Assembly (NCBI RefSeq): GCF_028816455.1
Contig: NZ_CP118246.1
Coordinates: 2,990,501-3,054,500 of the forward strand
DNA: 64,000 bases
From: Devosia algicola
Lineage (GTDB): Bacteria; Pseudomonadota; Alphaproteobacteria; Rhizobiales; Devosiaceae
Direction of reading: 5' to 3'
Under the pieces are notes generated by a model that had not been told where the DNA came from, made no database searches, and worked only from the letters and a program-made list of their open reading frames with translations. Below are positions 49,385 to 59,595 of this stretch, piece by piece. The number at the start of each line of letters is the position of its first letter. Position 1 is the stretch's first letter. The position numbers and the translations under genes are program-made.

Positions 49385-50352
49385 AGGTTGTGCTCTACGG
49401 CAGTCCGGTAGCCAACAGGCGCGACTGGCTGGCCGATCAACTTGGACCCGGATTTGCAGTCGAAACGCTGTCATATGACGCGCCGGTTGCAGACAAGGCC
49501 AAAATGATGGCGGGCGCATCTGCGCTGATCGGTGTGCGTTTCGACCTGCCCGACGCCAAGAAACTAACATTGGTTCAGGTGCCGGGCGCCGGATGCGACG
49601 AGGTCGATCTGAGCCTACTGGCCGACAACACCACCCTTTGCAATGTGCATGGTCATGACGCTGCCGTGGCCGAATTTGTTGTCCTGCAAATGCTGCAATG
49701 GTGCCACCGGGCAGACAGCGCCTCGACAGAGTTTCGGGCCGGTTCGTGGGCCCGCTCCAGTCGGTTCGGTGCCACGCCCCACAAGGAACTCAGCGGATCG
49801 GTGGTCGGCATTGTCGGCTATGGCGGTATCGGCCGGGCCGTCGCTGATCGATTAAGAGCCTTCGGGGTGACGGTGCTCGCCGCCAATCGCAGTCCTGTGG
49901 ACCCAAGAGGACTCGATGGCGTTTATCGGCTCGATCAGCTGGAGGAGATGTTTGCTCGTTGTGATTTCGGCGTGCTGTGTGTGGGCTTGGCGCCAGAGAC
50001 GCACCATCTCATCGGCGCGGTCGACCTCGCTGCGCTCGGACCCGATGGCGTGTTGGTCAATGTGGCGCGCGGTGGGATTGTCAACCAGAATTCGCTTTGG
50101 CAGCAACTCTCGAGCGGGCAACTCGGTGGTGCAATTCTCGATGTCTGGTATCAATATCCATCGGGTGCTGCCGATCGCACGCCGCCCGCGCGTCATCCGT
50201 TTCTTGAACGCGACAACGTCATGCCGACACCCCATATCGCCGGCTGGACCCAGGGCACCGTCGCCCGTCGTTGGGCCGATATCTTGGAAAATGTGCGACG
50301 GATAGGCACCACCCAAGCGTTCCTCAATGTCGTAAAGGAAGGCCGATCATGA
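49381..50352 (+). CDS. D-2-hydroxyacid dehydrogenase family protein
   Basis: 323 residues. GYGGIGR at 146-152 binds NAD(P), Arg230 lies in VNVARGGIVN and His285 in TPHIAGWT. The acid usually found 29 residues after the arginine is Tyr259 here (DVWYQYP in place of DVFexEP), so the third catalytic residue is unusual. The family oxidises or reduces 2-hydroxyacids. In this operon the enzyme may act on the acid imported by TctABC, before the DapA-like enzyme. Confidence 0.85.
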   Translation: MKVVLYGSPVANRRDWLADQLGPGFAVETLSYDAPVADKAKMMAGASALIGVRFDLPDAKKLTLVQVPGAGCDEVDLSLLADNTTLCNVHGHDAAVAEFVVLQMLQWCHRADSASTEFRAGSWARSSRFGATPHKELSGSVVGIVGYGGIGRAVADRLRAFGVTVLAANRSPVDPRGLDGVYRLDQLEEMFARCDFGVLCVGLAPETHHLIGAVDLAALGPDGVLVNVARGGIVNQNSLWQQLSSGQLGGAILDVWYQYPSGAADRTPPARHPFLERDNVMPTPHIAGWTQGTVARRWADILENVRRIGTTQAFLNVVKEGRS

Positions 50353-51285
50353 CGAGCGCGGCGACACTTACCCATGGCGTATATCCGATCCTCTATGCCC
50401 TGTTCAACGCAAACGGGCAGCTTTGGCGCGAGGGCATGCGCCGTCAAATGGCCTATTGCCTCGAGATGAAGGTCGCCGGGATCGCAACGCTTGGCCTTGC
50501 AACAGAAGTTCGGAACCTGAGTGCCACGGAGCGCCGGACCGTGCTTGAGTGGAACCTTGAGGACATCGCTGGCCGGGTGCCTCTCGCTGTAACGATTTTC
50601 GCACCGACCGCGGATCAGCAGCGGGACGATTTGAGTGCCGCAGCTGCCGCAGGTGCCGATTGGGCGATAATACAACCGCCTACCGAGGCTCGGGATTCTG
50701 ACGATCTTATGCGCCTGTTCTCCAAGCTTATTGACCATGCAGCGCTGCCAGTTGCCATTCAGAACGCACCAGCTTTTGTCGGTGTCGGGCTTGATCCAGT
50801 GCAACTGGCGGAACTGGCCCGGCGTCACCCCAATCTTGTTGGCGTCAAGCAAGAGGTTTCAGCCGTGGATACCGCCGCTCTGCGCGACATGCTAGGCGAC
50901 CGGTTGAGCATATTCTCGGGACGCGGGGGGCTCGAGCCTTGTCGACGGATTGCGGGCCGGTATTCATGGCCACATTCCCGCACCCGAATATGCGGACCGT
51001 CTAACCGACATCTGGCACTTGGCCGCTGCAGGCAAGACCGATGACGCCTATGCCGGTTATGCCCGCGTCCTGCCCCTCGCGACATTTGTCATGCAGGGCT
51101 TGGACACGCTACTGACTTACGGGAAGTTGTTGCTCTGCGCGCGATTGGGGATCGATTGCCACTGGCGCGAAGGGAACACGCGGCCGACCAGTTTCGGCAT
51201 AGAGGCGCTGGCAGGGCATTGCCGCCATGCCAAACTCGAGGTCAGTTTGGAACAAATAAACGCAGTAGCGCGCGGCAAACAGTAA
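50349..51285 (+). CDS. DapA/NanA-family lyase with Gln in place of the catalytic Tyr (frameshift at 50934-50939)
   Basis: 311 residues after repair. The Schiff-base lysine is in NLVGVKQEVS. The YNxP tyrosine motif is replaced by IQNAPAF, and the GTTGE motif by GLATEVRNL, so chemistry may differ from dihydrodipicolinate synthase. The C-terminal half from LVDGLRAGIHGHIPAPE is in the next frame; removing one C from GAGCCT gives LELVDGLRAG. The start overlaps the dehydrogenase stop (ATGA). It is the last gene of the tct operon. Confidence 0.82.
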
Positions 51286-51573
51286 CGTGTCCGAGGCCCG
51301 GTCCCAGCGGCCGTGTCATTTTGAATTCCCTATACAAGTCATCAATGCACAAATTTGGGTTTGCGACGTTGGCGCCGCCTGCCAGATATCAGCGTGCCGA
51401 GTTGAGGTGAAGTAATACAAAGGCGTTACCCCTTCACAATGATCGTCCCATCGTCGGCCCTATCATATTCAATAATTTTTACAGACAATGCGGTGCGCGG
51501 TATTGGATACGGATTTGTCGGCGGCGGTTATTTGGCGTGGTTGATGGATGCGCCCGAGGCATGGACACAGTAA
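51286..51573. other. Gap before the second SDR gene
   Basis: 288 bp with no supported gene. A 44-codon frame (51439-51573) reads MIVPSSALSYSIIF and ends directly at the SDR start, but it has no recognisable features beyond a weak ribosome site and I do not annotate it. Confidence 0.3.
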
Positions 51574-52353
51574 ATGACAGTTTCGGCGGACAGAGATGTA
51601 ACGCACTGGCAGCACCCGATGCGACTTGATGGCATTTGTGCCATTGTTACAGGTGGGGCGAGCGGAATTGGTCTTGCGTCGGCCAAATTGCTCGCAGCAT
51701 GTGGCGCCAAGGTGGTTATTGCCGACCGTCAGAGGGCGCTGGCAACCGAGGCAGCCAATCAAATTCGGAACGCAACGTCAGCTCAGGTGGATGTAACAAG
51801 TTCAGACCAGGTGGAGGCGTTGTTCGCTGAACACCCTGACGTCGGAATACTGGTCAACAGCGCCGGTATTGCAAAACGGCATGCCGCCGTGGACCATCCC
51901 CTGGACGATTGGGAACAGGTTGCCGCGGTCAATATGACCGGCACTTTCTTATGTGCACGGGCCGCGGCACGCCAGATGATCGCTGCCGACCGAAACGGCA
52001 GCATCGTCAATATCGCATCGATCATGGGCCTTTCAGGCGGTGGCATATATCCCAACGTGTCCTACCAGACAACCAAGGGGGCCGTTGTCAATATGACGAG
52101 AGCGCTCGCGATTGAATGGGCGGCACATCGCATTCGCGTCAATGCCGTTGCGCCTACCTACGTAAGAACGCCGTTCATCGCACCCCTGTTGGCTCAACCC
52201 GAACTGGTTGCGCGAATTGAAGCGATGACACCGCTTGGGGATTTCGCCACGCCCGACGATATCGCAAATGCCGTCCTCTATCTGGCGTCGGGGGCCTCCA
52301 GAATGGTGACAGGCCACATTCTGCCCGTGGACGGCGGTTTCCTTGCGCAATAG
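51574..52353 (+). CDS. SDR-family oxidoreductase (gluconate 5-dehydrogenase-like)
   Basis: 259 residues, probably starting at 51574 or at the internal Met of MRLDGICAIVTGG (residue 16). The cofactor motif TGGASGIG, NSAG, the catalytic Tyr-Lys in SYQTTKGA and the C-terminal GHILPVDGGF are all present. The substrate is likely a sugar acid or polyol. It is followed by convergent DapA, so it forms its own transcript, or belongs to the preceding tct region. Confidence 0.82.
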   Translation: MTVSADRDVTHWQHPMRLDGICAIVTGGASGIGLASAKLLAACGAKVVIADRQRALATEAANQIRNATSAQVDVTSSDQVEALFAEHPDVGILVNSAGIAKRHAAVDHPLDDWEQVAAVNMTGTFLCARAAARQMIAADRNGSIVNIASIMGLSGGGIYPNVSYQTTKGAVVNMTRALAIEWAAHRIRVNAVAPTYVRTPFIAPLLAQPELVARIEAMTPLGDFATPDDIANAVLYLASGASRMVTGHILPVDGGFLAQ

Positions 52354-52528
52354 CAACCCGGACCGGCCTCTGAGGTGGCGTTGGTCGAGCGACCTTACCG
52401 CGCCGCTGCCGACTTTGGTCCCGTGCGGGTTGAACCGTCGCGAACTTGAGGGGTGGCGGATATGAATCCATCGGTAGATTCAAGGCAGAACAAGGTTGAG
52501 TGGTGGACGATTTACCTGTTCCTCACAC

Positions 52529-53452
52529 TCACTCCTCGCCAGTCTGCAGTGGTGCCATGGCGTCACCCAGGACAGAGCGTTGATGGTCGGTGAGGCCGAT
52601 CAGCGGTGGGCGCGTATATTTCCAGCCCGTTTCGCCTGTTGAGAATCCGAGCATAGCCTTGATCGTGGGTATCTGGGCGCCGAGACTGTTGGACAGGGTT
52701 CGATAGGCAACTATTTTCTCCTGCGCCGCCGCAACAATTGCCCGCTGTCCGACATCGCGGGCACCGCGAAAGACGGCGGCCAGTTCGTTTGAGACAAGGT
52801 TTGACGTCGCCGTGATACAGCCGGCACCGCCATGTTCCATGAGCGGCAGCAGCAAAGGATCGGCACCGGCAAGAACCGAGAACCCCGGAAACGCATCGAC
52901 CATGGATTTCATGTTTTCTAGGTCTCCCGCAGAGTCCTTTATGCCTACAACAGTTTGGGGATAGGCTTTGATCAGTCGTTCCACAAGGCTTGCAGTAATC
53001 GGCACCGAAGACATTTGGGGGATATGATAGAGTACGATTTTCAACCGATCATTGCCAATGCGCTCGATCACCTCCGAATAAGCAGAGAACAAGCCGTCGT
53101 CCGTTGGTTTCTTGTAGTAAAATGGTGGCAACATCACCACGCGACTGACACCAAGAGACAGTGCATGCCGGGTCAGTGCCACCGTATCCGCTATGGCGCA
53201 TGTGCCGGTTCCGGGCATGAGTTTTTCCGGTGCGATGCCCGAATTGACGACGTACTCGAGAATCTCCTGGCGCTCGATTATGCCAAATGAGTTGGCCTCG
53301 CCTGTCGTACCCAGCAAAGCAACGCCGTTGCAGCCATGCTCAATGAGGCGCTCACAATGGGTTGCGAACAGTGGCAGATCGGGAGAACGGTCCTCGCGTA
53401 CGGGCGTCACGGCCGCACAATAGACGCCGCTGACTTCCGCCTTTACGCTCAT
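52529..53452 (-). CDS. DapA-family aldolase/lyase
   Basis: 307 residues. GTTGEANSF, the tyrosine of LYHIPQ and the lysine of [10 protein letters not shown] are all in place, so a canonical class-I Schiff-base mechanism is expected. The family includes dihydrodipicolinate synthase, N-acetylneuraminate lyase and sugar-acid aldolases. Its 4-bp overlap with pdxA and its position beside a DUF1537 kinase suggest a sugar-acid aldolase or dehydratase, not lysine synthesis. Confidence 0.85.
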   Translation of the reverse strand: MSVKAEVSGVYCAAVTPVREDRSPDLPLFATHCERLIEHGCNGVALLGTTGEANSFGIIERQEILEYVVNSGIAPEKLMPGTGTCAIADTVALTRHALSLGVSRVVMLPPFYYKKPTDDGLFSAYSEVIERIGNDRLKIVLYHIPQMSSVPITASLVERLIKAYPQTVVGIKDSAGDLENMKSMVDAFPGFSVLAGADPLLLPLMEHGGAGCITATSNLVSNELAAVFRGARDVGQRAIVAAAQEKIVAYRTLSNSLGAQIPTIKAMLGFSTGETGWKYTRPPLIGLTDHQRSVLGDAMAPLQTGEE

Positions 53453-54456
53453 TGTGCTGGTCCTGCCAGTTGTCTTGGTGTGGCCGCCAGCTTGCGCGCA
53501 TACGCGATCGCGGCATTCATGTTGATATGGTTTGCTTCGCCGGTGCCCGCGATATCAAATGCAGTGCCGTGATCGACCGAGGTCCGATCTATTGGCAGGC
53601 CTAGCGATACATTCACTGTTGTGTCGAACGCTACAAGCTTCATCGGGATGTGCCCCTGGTCATGATATTGAGCGACCACCAGATCGAAGGCGCCGGTGTG
53701 CGCCCGATGATAGACAGTATCGGGGGGAATGGGGCCGACGGCATTTATCCCTTCGGACCGGGCACGTTCGACCGCAGGGGCAATCTGCTTGTCATCCTCG
53801 GTGCCGAACAGCCCGTTTTCACCACAGTGCGGGTTAATGCCCGCAACAGCAATTCGGGGCGTGTCGATGCCAAGTCGCCTCAGGTGCGTGTGGCCCGCGC
53901 GGATCGTGGCGAGTACGCGGTCCTGTGTCGCCCTGTCGATGGCTGCCCTTAGAGACACATGGGTCGAAACATGGATCGCCGAGAGCCGTTCGGACGCCAG
54001 CAACATGAACGACGCTGTGGACCCTGTCATGGCCGCCAGCATACCAGTGTGGCCATCGTAATGGTGGCCTGCGGCATTCAGCGCTTCCTTGTTGATTGGG
54101 GCAGTAACCATACAATCGATATCCCCCGCTATTGCCATCTCAACCGCCCGCGCGATGCAGCGGTACGCTGCGTCGCCGGCGCGTGCATCCATACGACCCA
54201 ATGCAATTGGTCCACCCTCGATCGCAATATCGACAAGCGCCACGCTGTCACCAACAGCCGCGGAGTCGACATGGTGGTACGAAAGGGTCACACCTGTAAT
54301 TTGTGCGGCATTTTCCATGACTGGTTTGTTGCCGACAATGACAATGTTCTTGCGGTCATTGACACTCATTTCGGCGACAGCCTTGCAGATTATTTCGGGG
54401 CCGACCCCTGCGGGGTCTCCCATAGTAATACCAATGTTATTCAATGAGTTGGCCAT
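53449..54456 (-). CDS. PdxA-family 4-phospho-threonate/erythronate dehydrogenase (PdxA2)
   Basis: 335 residues, starting [57 protein letters not shown] and the C-terminal [15 protein letters not shown] are the family motifs, with metal-binding histidines in GHTGM, YHDQGH and SVDHG. PdxA makes pyridoxal precursors, but PdxA2 proteins next to a DUF1537 kinase oxidise and decarboxylate D-threonate 4-phosphate or similar. The operon with DapA favours PdxA2. The start is chosen by homology; no strong ribosome site is seen. Confidence 0.85.
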   Translation of the reverse strand: MANSLNNIGITMGDPAGVGPEIICKAVAEMSVNDRKNIVIVGNKPVMENAAQITGVTLSYHHVDSAAVGDSVALVDIAIEGGPIALGRMDARAGDAAYRCIARAVEMAIAGDIDCMVTAPINKEALNAAGHHYDGHTGMLAAMTGSTASFMLLASERLSAIHVSTHVSLRAAIDRATQDRVLATIRAGHTHLRRLGIDTPRIAVAGINPHCGENGLFGTEDDKQIAPAVERARSEGINAVGPIPPDTVYHRAHTGAFDLVVAQYHDQGHIPMKLVAFDTTVNVSLGLPIDRTSVDHGTAFDIAGTGEANHINMNAAIAYARKLAATPRQLAGPAQ

Positions 54457-54818
54457 TAGTTGACGGGCGCTTGCTCTGGTGTAGTTGGAAGTTGTTGGAC
54501 AACCTGATACCCGCGTCACAATGAAATTTGCGGATACGCTCATCGGATGCTGAACAATCATGAACAACATGTCAAGTTGCAATTAGAGATCGAAAAAGTG
54601 TATAGGCTATTAAACGGTATGGGTTTACAATTGGCAACGATTCCGAGAATTTTCTATCGGCTCGAATATGCGGAAATTGAGCGACAATGCCTTGAAACAC
54701 GGAAGTTGCGACGGTCACAACTGGGACGGAAAATGGTAGGTCTGGCATCAGGGTTCAGAGACGTTGGTATGGCAGAAATCACCTTTCTTTGCTCTGATTT
54801 GAAACAGGAATTTTACAA
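54457..54818. other. Divergent promoter region between pdxA2 and the GntR gene
   Basis: About 360 bp and AT-rich compared with its surroundings. It must hold the divergent promoters. The 91-codon frame at 54547-54822 has a low-complexity, basic composition without recognisable features and lacks a good ribosome site; I regard it as spurious. No obvious palindrome stood out. Confidence 0.4.
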
Positions 54819-55589
54819 TTGAGCGAAACGGGTACCCGCGGCGGCGGCGCGGAGGTTCAATCGGCAGGATCAGCTAAGTCCAGACGCGGCAAGGAAACTA
54901 CACTGGTAGACGGCGTTTATCAGCAATTGTCGCAGCGAATTACCCGTGGCGAGTTCCCGCCTGACGGCAAACTCCCGGGTGAGCACGAGCTTGCGGCCAT
55001 GTTTGGGGTTTCACGCCCGATCGTACGAGGTGCCCTTGGGCGGTTACGTGATGCAGGCGTCATATATTCTCGTCAGGGATCGGGAAGCTTTGTGCGGTCG
55101 TCGGCAATCGTTTCAACGGGACTGACATACACGCCCGTCGAAACGATTGCCGACGTTCAGCGTTTTTATGAATTCCGGCTGACGATCGAGCCCGACGCCG
55201 CATACTACGCAGCGATCCGACGCGACGAATCCTCGCTTGCGAAGATCGAAGAGGCGCTAGGTCAATTGAGCGATGCCACTAGGCACCATATGCACAGATC
55301 AGACGCTGACTTTTTGTTCCACAAGGCCGTGGCTGATGCCGCCAACAACCATTATTACAGCTCCTCAATGGAGGCGCTTCGGGAGCATGTTGCGGTTGGG
55401 ATGCATCTGCACGGATTGTCACTTATGGGACCCAAACAGCAGTTGGAGATGGTCTTCCGTGAACACGGTCTCATTTACGAGGCCATATCCGAAGAGAGGG
55501 CCCAGGACGCGCGCGATGCAATGCATCAGCATCTAAAAAGTTCGCGTGACCGATTGTTCGAAGGCCGCGCCTTGGATCTTTCATTGTAA
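54819..55589 (+). CDS. FadR/GntR-family regulator of the DapA-PdxA2-DUF1537 cluster
   Basis: 256 residues with a TTG start (ACAGGA about 10 bp upstream). A variable 27-residue N-terminus precedes the winged helix (LPGEHELAAMFGVSRPIVRGALGRLRDAGVIYSRQGSGSFV). The FCD domain (YEFRLTIEPDAAYYAAIRR, DADFLFHKAVADAANNHYY) has several histidines, as in metal- and acid-binding FCD proteins. It is divergent from pdxA2-dapA and followed by the kinase, so it probably controls both. Confidence 0.86.
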   Translation: MSETGTRGGGAEVQSAGSAKSRRGKETTLVDGVYQQLSQRITRGEFPPDGKLPGEHELAAMFGVSRPIVRGALGRLRDAGVIYSRQGSGSFVRSSAIVSTGLTYTPVETIADVQRFYEFRLTIEPDAAYYAAIRRDESSLAKIEEALGQLSDATRHHMHRSDADFLFHKAVADAANNHYYSSSMEALREHVAVGMHLHGLSLMGPKQQLEMVFREHGLIYEAISEERAQDARDAMHQHLKSSRDRLFEGRALDLSL

Positions 55590-56036
55590 CCCCCTTTCGT
55601 CTCCTCCGTCTCACTCAGACCTCGATTGCGACCGCGTCGCTGTTTGCCGCGATGTTGGCGAGCGCGGGGGGCGTCCATTCGCCAACCGAGGGTCGTGACA
55701 GTCGACCGGGAATAGTGCGGTTCATTGTAAATGGGGCTGTATCGCGGGGTGAGGATTGTGGAATCAATAAACGCCCTGGTGGCAGAGCGAACGCCTGCCT
55801 ACAAATAGAAAACTGACAACATGAGACAGGTTTGGTATGCTGTTGGTAGTGGTTATCGTTCATATAAATCAATGCATTGAGATAATTGTTTGAAAAATAC
55901 AATGACGGTTGGCTGCATTATATTTGACATGTAAACATATTATCAGAATAGTGCAGCCATGAGCGTTGCTACTTTGGTCGCTACGGAGCGCGCCGACGGC
56001 CGCTCGCAGATTGCCGCTACTAGGAACAAACATGCA
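55590..56036. other. Gap before the DUF1537 kinase gene
   Basis: About 450 bp, AT-rich between 55800 and 55950. TTGACA at 55924-55929 with AATAGT at 55947-55952 (17-bp spacer) is a possible promoter for the kinase gene. An in-frame ATG at 55959 would extend the kinase by 26 residues. No RNA gene was recognised. Confidence 0.4.
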
Positions 56037-57116
56037 ATGGCCAAGCTGCAGGTGCTATTGATTGCCGACGACTTGACCGGAGCCCTCGATGCGGGCGCGC
56101 CGTTTTCTGATCTCGGCTTCCGGACACTGATGGTGCCGCAATGGGACGCGTTGATCGACCCGACGTTGGAGGTGCCTCAAATTGCGTGCGTCAGTACCTC
56201 GACGCGTGAACTGGGCAAACCAGCAGCTGTGGCACGTGTCGAAGAAATTGCACGCGCCCTTCGGCACCTGCAACCGACGCTGGTCTTCAAGAAAATCGAT
56301 TCACGTCTGAAGGGGTCGGCGGCAGCAGAGTCGCGCGCCGTTATGACAGTATTCAATCGGCAGCATATGATCGTAGCTCCCGCCATTCCGGATATGGGGC
56401 GCACCATCGTGGATGGTTACCTGTCTGGACATGGTTTGGACACGCCGATTGACGTCAGGTCGTTGTTCGGACCGCACAGTGACGTCACCGTCTGCGACGC
56501 TGTTGATAGGGATGGGCTAACTATAGCGGCGGAGACCGTCATGACGCGGCCGACCGAGTGCGTAGCTGTCGGCGCCAGAGGATTGGCAGTTGCGCTGGCG
56601 CAGCAGCTCCTGAAGGCCGGCATCAAGCCCGTTGTGAAACGGCGTCGGATGGAGACTTCAGTTGCGCGGCCAATATTGTTGGTGATCGGCTCACGAGACG
56701 AGGTAACACAAAGGCAGATCGCGCATCTGAGGAGCAGCAGGACCATCCAGCTGATTTTCGCGCCAAATGGCCTTGTCCCTGTCGGAAAAATGAATTCGCA
56801 GACTTGTCTGCTTGTTGCCACAGCAACTGACGAGTTGGAAACACCCGAAGTCGTCGGACGGCGATTTGCGAGAGGGGTCGCACAGACCGTTGTGCAAAAT
56901 AAGCCGGCCACGCTGTTGATGAGCGGTGGCGAAACCGCGGCGTCGGTTCTCGCGGCGTTAGGTGTCAAGTCGCTGGAGGTTGCGGGTGAGATATTCCCCG
57001 GCGTCAGCCGATCTCACGCCACTATCAGCGGACTGCCCACGACGATTTTTACCAAGTCCGGGGGGTTTGGCGACCCCGACACGCTCAGCCGCCTTGTCGC
57101 TATGACGGGTGGCTGA
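56037..57116 (+). CDS. DUF1537 four-carbon acid sugar kinase
   Basis: 359 residues starting MAKLQVLLIADDLTGALDAG, where the family's IADDxTGA motif begins within 10 residues. The in-frame ATG at 55959 would add an atypical 26-residue head. LKGSAAAE lies in the substrate domain. The C-terminal nucleotide-binding domain has LLMSGGETAASVLAAL and KSGGFGDPDTLSRL. DUF1537 enzymes phosphorylate D-erythronate, D-threonate or 3-oxo-tetronates. With PdxA2 and DapA it indicates sugar-acid degradation. Confidence 0.88.
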   Translation: MAKLQVLLIADDLTGALDAGAPFSDLGFRTLMVPQWDALIDPTLEVPQIACVSTSTRELGKPAAVARVEEIARALRHLQPTLVFKKIDSRLKGSAAAESRAVMTVFNRQHMIVAPAIPDMGRTIVDGYLSGHGLDTPIDVRSLFGPHSDVTVCDAVDRDGLTIAAETVMTRPTECVAVGARGLAVALAQQLLKAGIKPVVKRRRMETSVARPILLVIGSRDEVTQRQIAHLRSSRTIQLIFAPNGLVPVGKMNSQTCLLVATATDELETPEVVGRRFARGVAQTVVQNKPATLLMSGGETAASVLAALGVKSLEVAGEIFPGVSRSHATISGLPTTIFTKSGGFGDPDTLSRLVAMTGG

Positions 57117-57201
57117 ACACAATGGGCACGCCGCCAACCATATACGCAACCACGATCTGCGTGGAAACCATCCGCAAAATTGTACAGGCAGGAGAAATTT
57201 G

Positions 57202-58392
57202 ATGAGTAAAATGGGCACGGTGGAACAGATTAAGCCTGATGGCCTGCTACGCGACTGTGAGGACGATCCGGCGCTGGTCGCTGCCTACCTGCCGTCCAAG
57301 GACAAGGAGACCCATGCCTCGTTTCTGCTGACTTTGAATAATGGGGATCTCGTCTGCGCATGGTTCGCCGGATCAGAGGAGGGAAAGCCCGATGTTTCGA
57401 TATATTTTTCGCGATTGCCCAAGGGGGCGGATCGATGGGAAGGGGAGGTCAAATTATCTGATGATCCGGAACGCTCCGAACAGAATCCGGTACTTTTTGA
57501 AACACCAGATGGCGAATTGTGGCTCCTCTACACCGCCCAACTCTACAACGGGCAGGATACATCCATTGTCCGTCGTCGCGTCTCGCGCGATCAGGGCACC
57601 ACATGGGACCCCGTCGAGCCTGTTGTTCGATGAGCCCGGAATTTTTATCAGGCAACCGATGGTCGTACTGGGCAATGGGACCTGGTTGTTGCCGGTGTTC
57701 CATTGTCGGCCGGTCCCGGGAGAACGCTGGCACGGGCATAATGACGTCAGCGCCGTAAAACTCTCTTCCGATCGCGGCAAGTCCTGGAAAGAATATGAGG
57801 TTCCAAACAGCCTGGGCGCCGTCCATATGAACGTGGTGGACAGAGGTAACGGGCGGCTGTTGGCATTCTACCGAAGCCGATACGCAGACCACATTCTGCG
57901 AAGTGTTTCAACGGACTTTGGGAAAAGCTGGACCGCGCCATCGGCAACCGATCAACCCAACAACAATTCGTCAATCCAGGTGCGGGCACTATCAGATGGC
58001 GCATTGGCATTGGTATTCAATTCGGTGAATGCAGCCGCGTTTACTGACCGGCGCTACGCAAGAGAAAACCTTCGTACGGACGGGGGCAAGCCGCACAGAT
58101 TCGACGGGCAGTATGGGGCGTGCCACGCACCCCACTGAGCATTGCCCTGTCCTACGATGATGGAGTGACTTGGCCGGAGCAGCGCGACATTCAAGTTGGC
58201 GATAGCGCACCGCTCAAAGACCCCGATTCCAAAGCGGAGCGGCACGGTCGCGAATTGTCCTACCCCACTGTTACGGAGGGACCGGAGGGAACGATAAATG
58301 TAGCGTTCACCTTTTTCCGCCGCGCCATCAAATTTGTGCGGTTCCCACGCAAATGGGTATCCTCTGGCAATTCCGTAGAATCGTCGTCCTGA
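57202..58392 (+). CDS. Sialidase-like BNR/Asp-box protein (frameshifts at 57616-57621 and near 58082-58086)
   Basis: 396 residues after repair. Four Asp-boxes (SxDxGxxW) are visible: SRDQGTTW, SSDRGKSW, STDFGKSW and SYDDGVTW. Together with the internal SEQNPVLFETPDGELWLLYTA they define a six-bladed sialidase-like propeller. No signal peptide is seen, so it may be cytoplasmic. The first shift is a GAGCCT insertion; the second lies near a run of five G and looks like a one-base loss. A glycoside-releasing role on an acidic sugar is likely but unproven. Confidence 0.82.
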
Positions 58393-58535
58393 CTAAGGCG
58401 GCACCAACCTGATCTTGCCGGGTCCGCACGTCCGGCAAGACAGATGCAAATGCCGTCAGGCACCGGTTACTCAGCTATGTCCAGATGGTCGATGGTATCC
58501 GCAATAGCAAGCCAGTATATTGCGCCCCAAATACC

Positions 58536-59591
58536 CTAATGCTCGTTTGAGACTTCTGGTGTGTAAAGCCAGCATCTGACATCCTGTGTCTCGCCGTGCG
58601 TTGTGAGCTCTGGCATTTGCTGTCGGCAAATGTCCATGGCCTTGGGACAGCGCGGATGAAAGTAACATCCTTCAGGGCGATCATTTGCCATCGGAACCAT
58701 GCCCGCAATTTCTGGCAGATCACCTATGGGTTGATCGTCGTCAAGTCGCGGCATGGATTGAAGAAGGCCCTGTGTGTAAGGGTGTAGCGCGTTTTCGAAT
58801 ATGGCGCCAACCTCGCCTTGCTCGACGACTTTGCCAGCGTACATCACCACGACACGATCTGCCGACTCTGCCACGACTCCAAGATCATGCGTGATGAGCA
58901 ACACCGACATGCCAAACTGGGTCTTGACCGAGTCGATCAGTTCCATGACCTGCGCCTGAATAGTTACATCGAGTGCCGTGGTTGGTTCGTCGGCAATCAG
59001 CAACTTCGGATTGCAACTGAGTGCCATGGCAATCATTGCCCGCTGGCGCATGCCGCCACTCAGCTGATGAGGGTAGTCGCGCATCGTCCGTCCGGGAGAC
59101 GGGATCCCAACCAGCGACAGCAGTCGCTGCGCTTCGTCCCAGGCAGCCGATTTCGCGATTTGTTGATGCACGAGTATGGCCTCGCTGATCTGATCGCCAA
59201 CAGTGAATACAGGATTTAGCGAGGTCATGGGCTCCTGGAAAATCATCGATATCTCCTTGCCACGGACCCGCCGAATTTCGCGGTTGGACAACTCGAGCAG
59301 GTTGGTGCCTTCCAGCAATATTCTGCCACCGACTATTCTGCCTACGGCCTTGTCAAGGATTTGCAGGATGGACATTGCGGTAACGCTCTTTCCGCAACCT
59401 GACTCGCCCACAATAGCGAGCGTCTCCCCCTTATGGACTTGAAAATCTACACCATCCACGGCTTTCGAAACGCCGTTCTCGGTGAAGAAATAGGTTTTAA
59501 GGTCGGCAATGTCGAGCAGGACGTCGCTGTCCCCAGCGGTGGTCGCTTTAACTCGATCGGCGGTCTGTGTGAGGGAGGCGGTGCGCGGCAT
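58536..59591 (-). CDS. ABC transporter ATP-binding protein, DppD/OppD type
   Basis: 351 residues. Walker [10 protein letters not shown] at about 61-69, signature LSGGMRQR, Walker [13 protein letters not shown] and a C-terminal domain with [14 protein letters not shown], the cysteine-rich extension of peptide-family ATPases. It serves the permeases upstream. No partner DppF-type gene follows; the 143 bp downstream are empty. It may pair with an ATPase encoded elsewhere or act as a homodimer. Confidence 0.9.
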   Translation of the reverse strand: MPRTASLTQTADRVKATTAGDSDVLLDIADLKTYFFTENGVSKAVDGVDFQVHKGETLAIVGESGCGKSVTAMSILQILDKAVGRIVGGRILLEGTNLLELSNREIRRVRGKEISMIFQEPMTSLNPVFTVGDQISEAILVHQQIAKSAAWDEAQRLLSLVGIPSPGRTMRDYPHQLSGGMRQRAMIAMALSCNPKLLIADEPTTALDVTIQAQVMELIDSVKTQFGMSVLLITHDLGVVAESADRVVVMYAGKVVEQGEVGAIFENALHPYTQGLLQSMPRLDDDQPIGDLPEIAGMVPMANDRPEGCYFHPRCPKAMDICRQQMPELTTHGETQDVRCWLYTPEVSNEH

Positions 59592-59595
59592 CTGT

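Noticed and set aside
51439..51573. 44-codon frame ending at the SDR start
   Set aside because: It has a weak start context and no feature that supports a protein; it may be part of the leader.
54547..54822. Plus-strand open frame of 91 codons upstream of the GntR gene
   Set aside because: There is no ribosome site, no recognisable motif, an odd composition, and it lies in a divergent promoter region.
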